From Flavobacteriaceae bacterium (lineage in GTDB: Bacteria; Bacteroidota; Bacteroidia; Flavobacteriales; Flavobacteriaceae): 5,544 nt of DNA. Under the pieces are notes generated by a model. The model made no database searches, had not been told where the DNA came from, and saw only the letters and a program-made list of their open reading frames with translations. A program made the translations under genes and the position numbers. The stretch spans positions 1-5,544 of the forward strand of contig JAGLKH010000403.1 in NCBI GenBank assembly GCA_023141985.1, written 5' to 3'. Shown here one piece after another: positions 1-5,544 of this stretch (the first letter of the stretch is position 1; each line of letters opens with the position of its first letter).

Positions 1-179
1 ATAGTGCAGTTCGTTTAATTGTAGATTCTTTAACTGAATTGCTTATGATTGAGCGCGATATACTTGATAAATCCGGTGAAGCTAATGATGAAGGTACAAA
101 TGCAATGATGAGTGGTTTTATAACAGAACAAGAAAAAACGGTTTGGATGATGAAAGCCTGGTTAAATGAAACAGTTTAG
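1..179 (+). CDS. dps: Dps-family ferritin-like protein, C-terminal part only
   Basis: This is the 3' end of a gene running in from the left edge; codons are in frame from base 3 and the stop is TAG at 177-179, leaving 58 residues. The segment LTELLMIERDILDKSGEAND followed by EGTNAMMSGFITEQEKTVWM matches the last two helices of Dps proteins, including the conserved acidic D-E-G-T-N turn and the closing E-x-x-x-W-M helix. Dps proteins form 12-subunit cytoplasmic shells that oxidise and store iron using peroxide and so protect DNA from oxidative damage. The ferroxidase ligands lie in the N-terminal half, outside the window, so iron-oxidising competence cannot be judged. Some Dps proteins bind DNA through a basic tail; here the C-terminus ends at ...WLNETV with no basic extension. 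The gene has its own terminator and converges on the minus-strand operon, so there is no sign of a functional link to it. Confidence 0.88.
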   Translation, partial: SAVRLIVDSLTELLMIERDILDKSGEANDEGTNAMMSGFITEQEKTVWMMKAWLNETV

Positions 180-201
180 TTAGTTGATTAGTTGGTTAAA
201 T

Positions 202-226
202 GGCGGCTTTTTAAGTCGCCTTTTTT
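202..226 (+). terminator. Rho-independent terminator of the dps gene
   Basis: An 8-bp stem pairs 202-209 with 213-220 around a three-base TTT loop, and six T residues follow at 221-226. It begins 22 bases after the Dps stop codon. One pair (206 with 216) is G-U in the + strand transcript but becomes an A-C mismatch in the minus-strand transcript. The minus-strand side also lacks a good U-run after the stem. The element therefore looks built to stop dps transcription, and only poorly to stop the opposing operon, which ends at 234. Confidence 0.8.
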
Positions 227-233
227 CTTCCAG

Positions 234-1565
234 TTACAATAATCCTTTAGCTTTAATTTCAAGGTATTTATTAATAGTATTAATAGTTAATTGTTCAGGA
301 GCTGTCAAAATACTTTGAATACCATATTTTTGAAGTTCTTTAACCATTAGGCGTTTCTCAAACGAAAATTTTTCAGCGATAGTTTTATGATAGATGGCCT
401 GTAAATCTTCTGCTTCAGTTGAGATCAGTTCATCTAACTCAGTATTTTCAAAAATAATAACGACTAGCATGTGTTTTTTTGATATGGCTTGAAGGTAAGG
501 TAATTGTCGTTTTAAAGCGCTAATATGTTCGAAATTTGTATATAAGAGCAGTAAACTTCTATGTGTAATTTTTCGTTTTATTTGTGCATATAACAGTCCA
601 AAATCACTATCATTAAATTGTGTGTTGATATTATATAAAGCCTCTAATATTCTATTGAGATAGGTAAGTTTGTGTATTGCTGGTAAAAATGTTTCAATGG
701 TTTTTGAAAACGTGAGCATACCTACTTTATCATGTTTTTTTAATGCAACATTGCTAAAAGCTAATGAGGAGTTAATAGCATAATCCAGAAGTTTTAAACC
801 ATTAAAAGGCATTTTCATTACTCGTCCTATATCAATAATAGAGTAAATTGGCTGTGATTTTTCATCCTGAAATTGATTGATCATTAATTGAGCACGTTTT
901 GCAGTGGCTTTCCAGTTTATGGTTCTAAAATCGTCACCAACTACATAGTCTTTTATTTGTTCGAATTCTGATGTATGCCCAATTCGTCTAATTTTTTTTA
1001 ATCCAATTTCAGTTAAATGATTGCCAATCGCTAAAAAATCGTATTTCTGCATTTTAATAAGCGAAGGATATACAGCAACCATTTGTTCATTTTGAAATTG
1101 ATATTTTCGTTTAACGAGTCTGAGTTGTGTTGAAGCATATACATTAAGATTACCAAAAAAGTATTCACCACGTTCTACAGGACGAACATTATAAGTAAAA
1201 TCATGATTTTTATTGGGTTGTATGATTGTTTTATACGAAAAATCTCGTTTTTGAAACTGTATGGGTAATTCATCAATAACATCTATTAGTGTTAGAAAAG
1301 GATAATAATTTGTAATTGTAACAGGAACAGGATTATCATCACTATTTGAAAACTTTTCTGGTAACAAACGCTGCGCTTTTATTGCATTTTTAAAACGATA
1401 GAGTAGTAGTATATCAACAAATAACAAGATAACAATCGTTGACGTGATTATCCAGGCAATTGGGAACAGCCATTTTAGCCAAAACGACAATAAAAAGCAT
1501 ATAGAAGCTATTGCCATATAGATATAAAACCCTTTGTGTATGTATAACGATTTAAAAAATTTCAT
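234..1565 (-). CDS. DUF58 domain protein with two N-terminal membrane helices and a vWA-like region
   Basis: This is a 443-residue DUF58 family protein, the usual partner of MoxR ATPases. Two hydrophobic helices (about residues 12-29 and 33-56) form a short hairpin. Basic residues before the first helix and after the second (YRFKNAIKAQR) put both ends in the cytosol. The DUF58 signature lies at about 196-224: G-H-T-S-E-F-E, then DYVVGDDFRTINWKATAKR. A vWA-like fold follows, starting at IIDIGRVMKMP (about 243-253). The canonical metal-binding D-x-S-x-S motif reads D245-I-G247-R-V249 here, so both serines are missing; my recollection is that the D-x-G-R-x-M form is common in Bacteroidota members, which would make it a clade trait and not decay. 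I chose ATG at 1563-1565; a TTG directly upstream (1566-1568) is in frame but there is no reason to prefer it. The start lies 23 nt after the moxR stop, and this is the last gene of the operon. The likely role is an adaptor or co-chaperone for MoxR at the membrane; the client is unknown. Confidence 0.92.
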   Translation of the reverse strand: MKFFKSLYIHKGFYIYMAIASICFLLSFWLKWLFPIAWIITSTIVILLFVDILLLYRFKNAIKAQRLLPEKFSNSDDNPVPVTITNYYPFLTLIDVIDELPIQFQKRDFSYKTIIQPNKNHDFTYNVRPVERGEYFFGNLNVYASTQLRLVKRKYQFQNEQMVAVYPSLIKMQKYDFLAIGNHLTEIGLKKIRRIGHTSEFEQIKDYVVGDDFRTINWKATAKRAQLMINQFQDEKSQPIYSIIDIGRVMKMPFNGLKLLDYAINSSLAFSNVALKKHDKVGMLTFSKTIETFLPAIHKLTYLNRILEALYNINTQFNDSDFGLLYAQIKRKITHRSLLLLYTNFEHISALKRQLPYLQAISKKHMLVVIIFENTELDELISTEAEDLQAIYHKTIAEKFSFEKRLMVKELQKYGIQSILTAPEQLTINTINKYLEIKAKGLL

Positions 1566-1588
1566 CAAAAAGTATTAATATTCACTAT

Positions 1589-2584
1589 TTAGCGTGGTAC
1601 TTCTATAGATTGCACAATCATATCAATTACATTTTCTGTACTCATACCTTCCATTTCACGTTCAGGTGTTAAGATTAACCTATGGTTTAAAACGGGTACA
1701 ACAGATTTTTTAACATCCTCAGGAATTACAAAATCACGTCCATTAATAGCTGCAAATGCTTTAGATGTATTTAATATTGCAATAGATGCTCTTGGCGAAC
1801 CACCCAAATATAAATGTGAATGATTTCGTGTTTTTGAAACTATTTCTGCAATGTATTTAATGATCTTTTCTTCAACTAAAATGGATTGTGTTTTTTCTTT
1901 AAAATCTGCTAATTTATTAGCATCTAAAATAGGATTGATTAATGTTTGTGGTTGTTTGCCTTTTCGCTCATGATGAGTTTCAATAATTTTAATCTCGTCT
2001 TCAATAGCTGGATAATCTACATTTATTTTAAATATAAAACGATCTAATTGAGCTTCTGGTAGAGCATAAGTGCCTTCTTGGTCAATTGGATTTTGAGTTG
2101 CAAGCACCATAAATGGTGCTTCAAAAATGTATGTTGTTCCGTCTATTGTAGCTTGACGTTCTTCCATAGCTTCAAATAATGCTGCTTGGGTTTTTGCCGG
2201 AGCCCTGTTTATTTCATCTATGAGAACGATATTTGAAAAAATTGGGCCTTTCTTAAATTCAAATTCTGAGTTTTTCATATTTAGAATAGATGTTCCTAAA
2301 ACATCACTGGGCATCAAATCTGGTGTGAATTGTATTCTGCTAAAATCTGTTTTTAAAACTTTTGCAAAGAGTTTTGCTGTAATAGTTTTAGCAATTCCCG
2401 GAACACCTTCAATTAAAACATGTCCATCAGCCAACAATGCAACAATAAGCAATTCTATAAAGCTTTCTTGTCCAATAATAACTTTAGCTAATTCTTGTTT
2501 TATTGTATCTGCAGTATTTTTTAAATCTTCTAATGGTATTCTATTATTAAAATCTATGTCTTGGTTTTTCATGTGTTCATCCAT
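1589..2584 (-). CDS. moxR: MoxR-family AAA+ ATPase
   Basis: This 331-residue cytosolic AAA+ ATPase has every motif expected of the MoxR group. Walker A is GVPGIAKT (60-67), in the MoxR form with alanine before the catalytic lysine K66. An insert follows around FEFKKGPIF (108-116). Walker B is IVLIDE (119-124), continuing into NRAPAKTQAALFEAMEE. Sensor 1 is ATQNP (162-166), the arginine finger is in EAQLDRF (R182), and sensor 2 is GGSPRA (261-266, R265). The C-terminal lid helices are present and length is normal, so it should be an active hexameric ATPase. MoxR proteins are thought to be chaperone-like, using ATP to activate or insert cofactors into partner proteins together with vWA or DUF58 proteins; the DUF58 gene follows directly. 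ATG at 2582-2584 gives the longest form; a second ATG at 2570-2572 (residue 5) would lose only four residues. Neither has a Shine-Dalgarno sequence. The symbol denotes the family; several paralogues per genome are usual. Confidence 0.95.
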   Translation of the reverse strand: MDEHMKNQDIDFNNRIPLEDLKNTADTIKQELAKVIIGQESFIELLIVALLADGHVLIEGVPGIAKTITAKLFAKVLKTDFSRIQFTPDLMPSDVLGTSILNMKNSEFEFKKGPIFSNIVLIDEINRAPAKTQAALFEAMEERQATIDGTTYIFEAPFMVLATQNPIDQEGTYALPEAQLDRFIFKINVDYPAIEDEIKIIETHHERKGKQPQTLINPILDANKLADFKEKTQSILVEEKIIKYIAEIVSKTRNHSHLYLGGSPRASIAILNTSKAFAAINGRDFVIPEDVKKSVVPVLNHRLILTPEREMEGMSTENVIDMIVQSIEVPR

Positions 2585-2658
2585 ATTGTTTATTATTTGT
2601 CACATGCAGTTCGCAAATCAAAATTTTCTGTGGAAAGAAAAACTTGATTGTACTCTTG

Positions 2659-3870
2659 TTATGTGTTATTACTTTTAAATGTTTCTATTAAAGTATTGAG
2701 CTTTTCTAATTCTATGCTATTTAATTGTGTTTTTTGACTAAAATTTTCAATGGTTTTAAATACATACCTGGTGTCTTCAACAGTATTGTTGCTTCGTGCA
2801 GCTAAATTTTTGATAAATTCATCATCAAGAGTATTCGTGTTGAGGTACAAATGTGTACGTATATAATCTAAAAAATGTTGAACCTTATGATGGGCAATAT
2901 CGTTATGTTGACCTTTCTCGTAGTACATATTTGCAATAGTTCTTGTGAAATCTATGGTTTGATTACGTAATGGTTTTACAATAGGTATGGCACGTTGTTT
3001 ACGCTTACCTTCAAAAATAATATAAACTACAACTCCAATAAGCATGATATAATATGCCCATTTTAACTCTTTAGTGTTGAGAAAAATATATAAAGGCGAT
3101 GAATAAAATGATTTCCCGGATTTGTAATAATTATCTAAATAAATTGGTTTTGAACTGTCAATATAAGATGTTAATCCAGCAGTATAATTATTATTTGGAG
3201 AATTTAAAATGAAATAATTTGTAAATGCTTGCGGAAATGTACTCAGTATAATATCACCATTGCCAAACGATTGTTTTATAATGTTTATTTTTTCTTCCCG
3301 GAAGAGTGTTTCTTTATCATGATTATCAATAATGCTAATTACAGATGTTTGTAATGTGTCAATTTTATTAAAATGATAGACGTAATTTGCTTTATCGAAG
3401 GTAAAAATTGTATGGTCTAAGTTGTTGTTTTTTAGTTGAAGTTGATAATTATTGTTAAAGTCATTAATTGTATTTATTATTGAAGTATTTAGGTTTAAAG
3501 TATCTAAAAGATGAGCTTCAAAATTTGATGATGCTACAAAAAGCGTATTGCCTTTAGAAGTCCAATCTAAGAGTTTGTCTAATTCTGCTTCACCAAATTC
3601 TACATTATTATTAATAAACACATAAGTTCCGTTAATTTCATTATTCTCGTTTAGATATTCATAAGGAGGACTATCGATATCAATAATATTTTCTTTTGAA
3701 AAAAGACGCTTTAATTGCGCATGAAATACATAAGTACCAAACGGTATTTTATGCTGCTTAGCATACGATGGAAACCAATTTACTTGCTTAGGTTTGGAAT
3801 ACTCTAAAGCCACAATTCCAATAACTGCAAGTGTAGTTAAGACGATATATAGTTTTCCGCGTTTATTCAA
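2659..3870 (-). CDS. DUF4350 domain membrane protein, TTG start
   Basis: This is a 403-residue protein of the DUF4350 family. A short basic N-terminus (MNKRGK) leads into membrane helix 1 (about 7-23). An extracytoplasmic domain (about 24-270) contains NWFPSYAKQHKIPFG, a block typical of the Bacteroidota members, then LLDWTSKGNTLFVASSNFE and GNGDIILSTFPQAFTN (203-218). Membrane helix 2 (about 271-287) is followed by GKRKQR and a cytosolic tail of about 115 residues, including PLRNQTIDFTRTIANMYY. From family knowledge, the outer domain is thought to adopt a glutamine-amidotransferase-like fold without the catalytic triad, as in the auxiliary domain of gliding protein GldG; I cannot confirm this from sequence. 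The start is TTG at 3868-3870: the frame is closed by TAA two codons upstream (after AAC and AAA), and the first internal methionine is residue 276, so no ATG could give the conserved N-terminus. It overlaps the DUF4129 gene by 8 nt, suggesting coupled translation. Biochemical function is unknown. Confidence 0.9.
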   Translation of the reverse strand: MNKRGKLYIVLTTLAVIGIVALEYSKPKQVNWFPSYAKQHKIPFGTYVFHAQLKRLFSKENIIDIDSPPYEYLNENNEINGTYVFINNNVEFGEAELDKLLDWTSKGNTLFVASSNFEAHLLDTLNLNTSIINTINDFNNNYQLQLKNNNLDHTIFTFDKANYVYHFNKIDTLQTSVISIIDNHDKETLFREEKINIIKQSFGNGDIILSTFPQAFTNYFILNSPNNNYTAGLTSYIDSSKPIYLDNYYKSGKSFYSSPLYIFLNTKELKWAYYIMLIGVVVYIIFEGKRKQRAIPIVKPLRNQTIDFTRTIANMYYEKGQHNDIAHHKVQHFLDYIRTHLYLNTNTLDDEFIKNLAARSNNTVEDTRYVFKTIENFSQKTQLNSIELEKLNTLIETFKSNNT

Positions 3871-4600
3871 TTTGTTTTATGGTTGCATTTAAGGATTGAA
3901 AAGATGATTTTAAAGTTTCAAATCCTAATTCGTCGATCTTAAATTCGCCATACCAAACATAATCGTAAATTCTAGTAATAGCTTTAAAACCTGTTTTTAT
4001 TGCATCTTTTTCAATTTCAGTAATATAATCTTCATTGGTTTTTTGCTGTTGCCAAGAAATGATATGCTTTTCAACTAAATATTTTAAAGATAACAGATAG
4101 TAATATCTAATGGCTAAACGAAAATTCTTTTGTTTAATGGCTTCATTAATTAGTTCATTAATGTCTTTATTCCTAATAATGTTTTCCTCTTCTGTAAACT
4201 GCACAGTTGCATGATTTTGTTTTCCTGAAATAATATTTTCTGAATTTACTTTTAAAAAGAACTTAAGGAGCAAAAAGATAAGTAATGCCAAGATTAAATA
4301 CGGTAATACATTGAAAATAAAATACAAAATTCCACTAGCTTTTCCAACTCCAAAAATATATTCAAAAATCTTTGTAATAATATTTTTAATCCATTGTTTA
4401 AAACGATCTATAAAAGATTCTTCCGCTTCAACTTCAACATAATTAAAGTTGTTATCTTCTTTGTATTTGCTTAAATCGTCTTCAGTAATTTTTTGTTCAA
4501 CAAGTTTAGTGTCATCATATTTTATAACAAGTGAGTCTTGTTGTGCATGTGACAAGGTTGCAAATAAAAATAATAATAAAGTCGCTTTTATAAAGTGCAT
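3863..4600 (-). CDS. DUF4129 domain protein with signal peptide and one membrane helix
   Basis: This is a 245-residue protein. Residues 1-19 form a signal peptide, with likely cleavage after SHA and before QQDS. A short, acidic extracytoplasmic segment follows and ends in an amphipathic stretch (about 62-83, FIDRFKQWIKNIITKIFEYI). One strong membrane helix lies at about 91-115. The remainder is a DUF4129 domain (about 147-237), recognised by AIKQKNFRLAIRYYYLLSLK, KTNEDYITEI (187-196) and the closing YDYVWYGEF (212-220). If the signal peptide is cleaved, the DUF4129 domain faces the cytosol. In many bacteria this domain is the C-terminal tail of a membrane transglutaminase-like protein encoded beside MoxR and DUF58; here it stands alone and no transglutaminase gene is present in the window. 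The ATG (4598-4600) directly abuts the upstream gene's TAA, and the end overlaps the DUF4350 start by 8 nt, so expression of the three genes is probably coupled. Molecular function is unknown. Confidence 0.9.
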   Translation of the reverse strand: MHFIKATLLLFLFATLSHAQQDSLVIKYDDTKLVEQKITEDDLSKYKEDNNFNYVEVEAEESFIDRFKQWIKNIITKIFEYIFGVGKASGILYFIFNVLPYLILALLIFLLLKFFLKVNSENIISGKQNHATVQFTEEENIIRNKDINELINEAIKQKNFRLAIRYYYLLSLKYLVEKHIISWQQQKTNEDYITEIEKDAIKTGFKAITRIYDYVWYGEFKIDELGFETLKSSFQSLNATIKQIE

Positions 4601-5473
4601 TTAATTTTCGGTTTTGCCTATAGATTTAATGCGCTCGAAAGTTCCTGTAAAGTTCTTTTTTTCGTTTAAATTAAAATAGATAAATGCAGAGCCTACAACT
4701 ACAATTAAGTTAAGGGCATATTGAAAAAACGAACTCAAAACGTTTAAAGCCAAATAAACCGGATCAACAAGGGAGTCCATATTTGCAGGATTTAATTCAC
4801 CACTAAAAACACCCATTTTAATCCATGTATAGATAGCAGTTGGTACAGATACTACAAATCCAATGATGAATATTATGATAAAAAACACAATGACTGTGAG
4901 TAAGGTGACCCAAAACTCATCTTTTATTAAAGTGAAGCTATAACCGTAAGCATCGGATGCATTTATTTCTCTGAAAACCAAAACAGGAAGGACAATGGCC
5001 ATTGGCACTAAAAAATAAAAAACCGGAAGACAACAAATTAACACGGCAAATGATAGTGTAAGACCTTTTAAAAATGAAAGCCCTAAAAATCGCCAAAATG
5101 TTTGATTAACGTTTTGTTTGACTTCATCAAAATTAACATTTCCATTATTGTCATTATAAGATTTTATATAAAACAAAGCAGCGGAGGTAGAAAATGTATA
5201 TGTCAAAATTGCTGCCACTAAATAAAGTACATAGGCAAGAATAAAAGACAGAGTATTTTGATAAGGAAAAGCATTATTTAAATCGAAGTTGAATTGATCT
5301 CCAATGGTATAGATGTAAAACACTAATGCTATTAAAAACAATACCAAATAAGGGCCAGCTATACTAATAATTGTTTTTAAAAATGGATTAAATTCATTTC
5401 TTATAAATGCAAAAGTATCGCTTAGAATATCTCCAAGTTCGCGTTGCTTTTTTAGTTCGATATATTTTTTCAT
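4601..5473 (-). CDS. Polytopic inner-membrane protein of unknown function (about six helices)
   Basis: This is a 290-residue, very hydrophobic protein. A polar N-terminus (MKKYIELKKQRELGDILSDT) precedes helices at about 35-56, 75-103, 133-149, 151-168, 187-214 and 240-267. A short basic tail (NEKKNFTGTFERIKSIGK) ends the protein. The pattern of an N-terminal amphipathic segment, paired helices and a polar segment such as FREINASDAYGYSFTLIKDE before the next long helix resembles the DUF975/DUF4013 and glycerophosphodiester-phosphodiesterase membrane-domain group of integral membrane proteins. I see no catalytic motif and do not assign a reaction. The start ATG (5471-5473) follows the sequence TTTAAAATTTTTAT with no Shine-Dalgarno. 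The stop TAA (4601-4603) is immediately followed by the ATG of the DUF4129 gene, so the two are probably co-translated. Position in the operon suggests it is the membrane scaffold or client of the MoxR/DUF58 module; this is inference. Confidence 0.8.
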   Translation of the reverse strand: MKKYIELKKQRELGDILSDTFAFIRNEFNPFLKTIISIAGPYLVLFLIALVFYIYTIGDQFNFDLNNAFPYQNTLSFILAYVLYLVAAILTYTFSTSAALFYIKSYNDNNGNVNFDEVKQNVNQTFWRFLGLSFLKGLTLSFAVLICCLPVFYFLVPMAIVLPVLVFREINASDAYGYSFTLIKDEFWVTLLTVIVFFIIIFIIGFVVSVPTAIYTWIKMGVFSGELNPANMDSLVDPVYLALNVLSSFFQYALNLIVVVGSAFIYFNLNEKKNFTGTFERIKSIGKTEN

Positions 5474-5482
5474 ATAAAAATT

Positions 5483-5544
5483 TTAAAGAGCATTTAGTTG
5501 GTTATCGAGTGTAATTTGATTTTGCTTTTTGTGTAATTGAATTG
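5483..5544 (-). CDS. Possible 3' end of an upstream operon gene (partial)
   Basis: One minus-strand frame is open from the right edge to TAA at 5483-5485, giving a C-terminal peptide of 19 residues ending ...KQNQITLDNQLNAL. The stop would sit 9 nt before the next gene's ATG, matching the tight packing of the rest of the operon. The other two minus-strand frames close a little earlier (stops at 5494-5496 and 5502-5504), so the frame is not proven. From related flavobacterial loci I would expect a SpoIIM-like (stage II sporulation protein M, DUF95) membrane protein just upstream, but 19 residues are too few to recognise a family. Confidence 0.35.
   Translation of the reverse strand, partial: IQLHKKQNQITLDNQLNAL

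Noticed and set aside
177..191. A cluster of stop codons in all three + strand frames just after dps (TAG, TAG, TGA, TAG).
   Set aside because: It comes from a low-complexity TTAGTTGA-like stretch and has no function beyond ordinary termination.
188..198. The 11-mer TTAGTTGGTTA occurs here and again at 5494-5504, as a possible repeat or attachment site.
   Set aside because: A shared 11-mer is expected by chance in 5.5 kb of AT-rich sequence. There is no extension of the match, no integrase and no mobile gene between the copies.
1563..1568. A TTG directly upstream of the DUF58 ATG as an alternative start.
   Set aside because: It would add only one residue, and an ATG is available at the next codon, so ATG at 1563-1565 is preferred.
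234..2584. Reading moxR-DUF58 as the start of a Bat aerotolerance operon.
   Set aside because: Downstream of the DUF58 gene is a convergent dps, with no vWA, TPR or BatD gene. The upstream genes are DUF4350 and DUF4129, which are not Bat components.
2614..2621. TTGATTTG on the minus strand as a defined promoter for moxR.
   Set aside because: It has one mismatch to the -7 consensus and no clear -33 element; in AT-rich DNA such matches are common. It is kept only as a low-interest observation.
2220..2678. A 152-codon open frame on the + strand opposite moxR.
   Set aside because: It is antisense to the strongly conserved MoxR motifs and has no recognisable domain. It starts inside moxR and runs through the intergenic gap; it is a shadow of the coding strand.
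1..5544. A defence system, CRISPR array or mobile element.
   Set aside because: No nuclease, toxin, transposase, integrase, direct-repeat array or inverted terminal repeats were seen. The genes look like vertically inherited operon genes of uniform composition.

Overview
The window is a slice of a Bacteroidota chromosome, most likely from the family Flavobacteriaceae. The evidence for this is AT-rich DNA, start codons preceded by A/T-rich sequence with no Shine-Dalgarno motif, and protein families in an order typical of that group. This assignment is inferred from protein and sequence style; no rRNA or other taxonomic marker is present.

Left edge (1-226): the last 58 codons of a Dps-family ferritin-like protein on the + strand, followed by a clear intrinsic terminator. 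It converges on the operon that fills the rest of the window.

Remainder (234-5544): a tight minus-strand operon, transcribed right to left. In transcription order it holds: (i) a possible 3' end of a gene lying mostly off the right edge; (ii) a polytopic membrane protein of about six helices; (iii) a DUF4129 protein with a signal peptide, one membrane helix and a cytosolic domain; (iv) a DUF4350 protein with a large extracytoplasmic domain between two membrane helices and a cytosolic tail; (v) a MoxR-family AAA+ ATPase; (vi) a membrane-anchored DUF58 protein with a vWA-like region. Genes ii to iv are fused end to end (stop/start abutting, then an 8-nt overlap). A 74-nt gap precedes moxR and a 23-nt gap precedes the DUF58 gene.

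How they may work together: MoxR ATPases paired with DUF58/vWA proteins are thought to act as chaperone-like modules that remodel or activate partner proteins. Predicted topology puts a soluble domain of DUF58, DUF4129 and DUF4350 on the cytosolic face, where MoxR would be. DUF4350 also has a roughly 245-residue outward-facing domain. The simplest model is an envelope complex whose state is changed by MoxR. The client and physiological role are unknown. The gene set is recurrent in Bacteroidota and not unique to this window, but it is functionally uncharacterised. I found no mobile element, CRISPR array, tRNA or rRNA, and no intergenic stretch longer than 74 nt.
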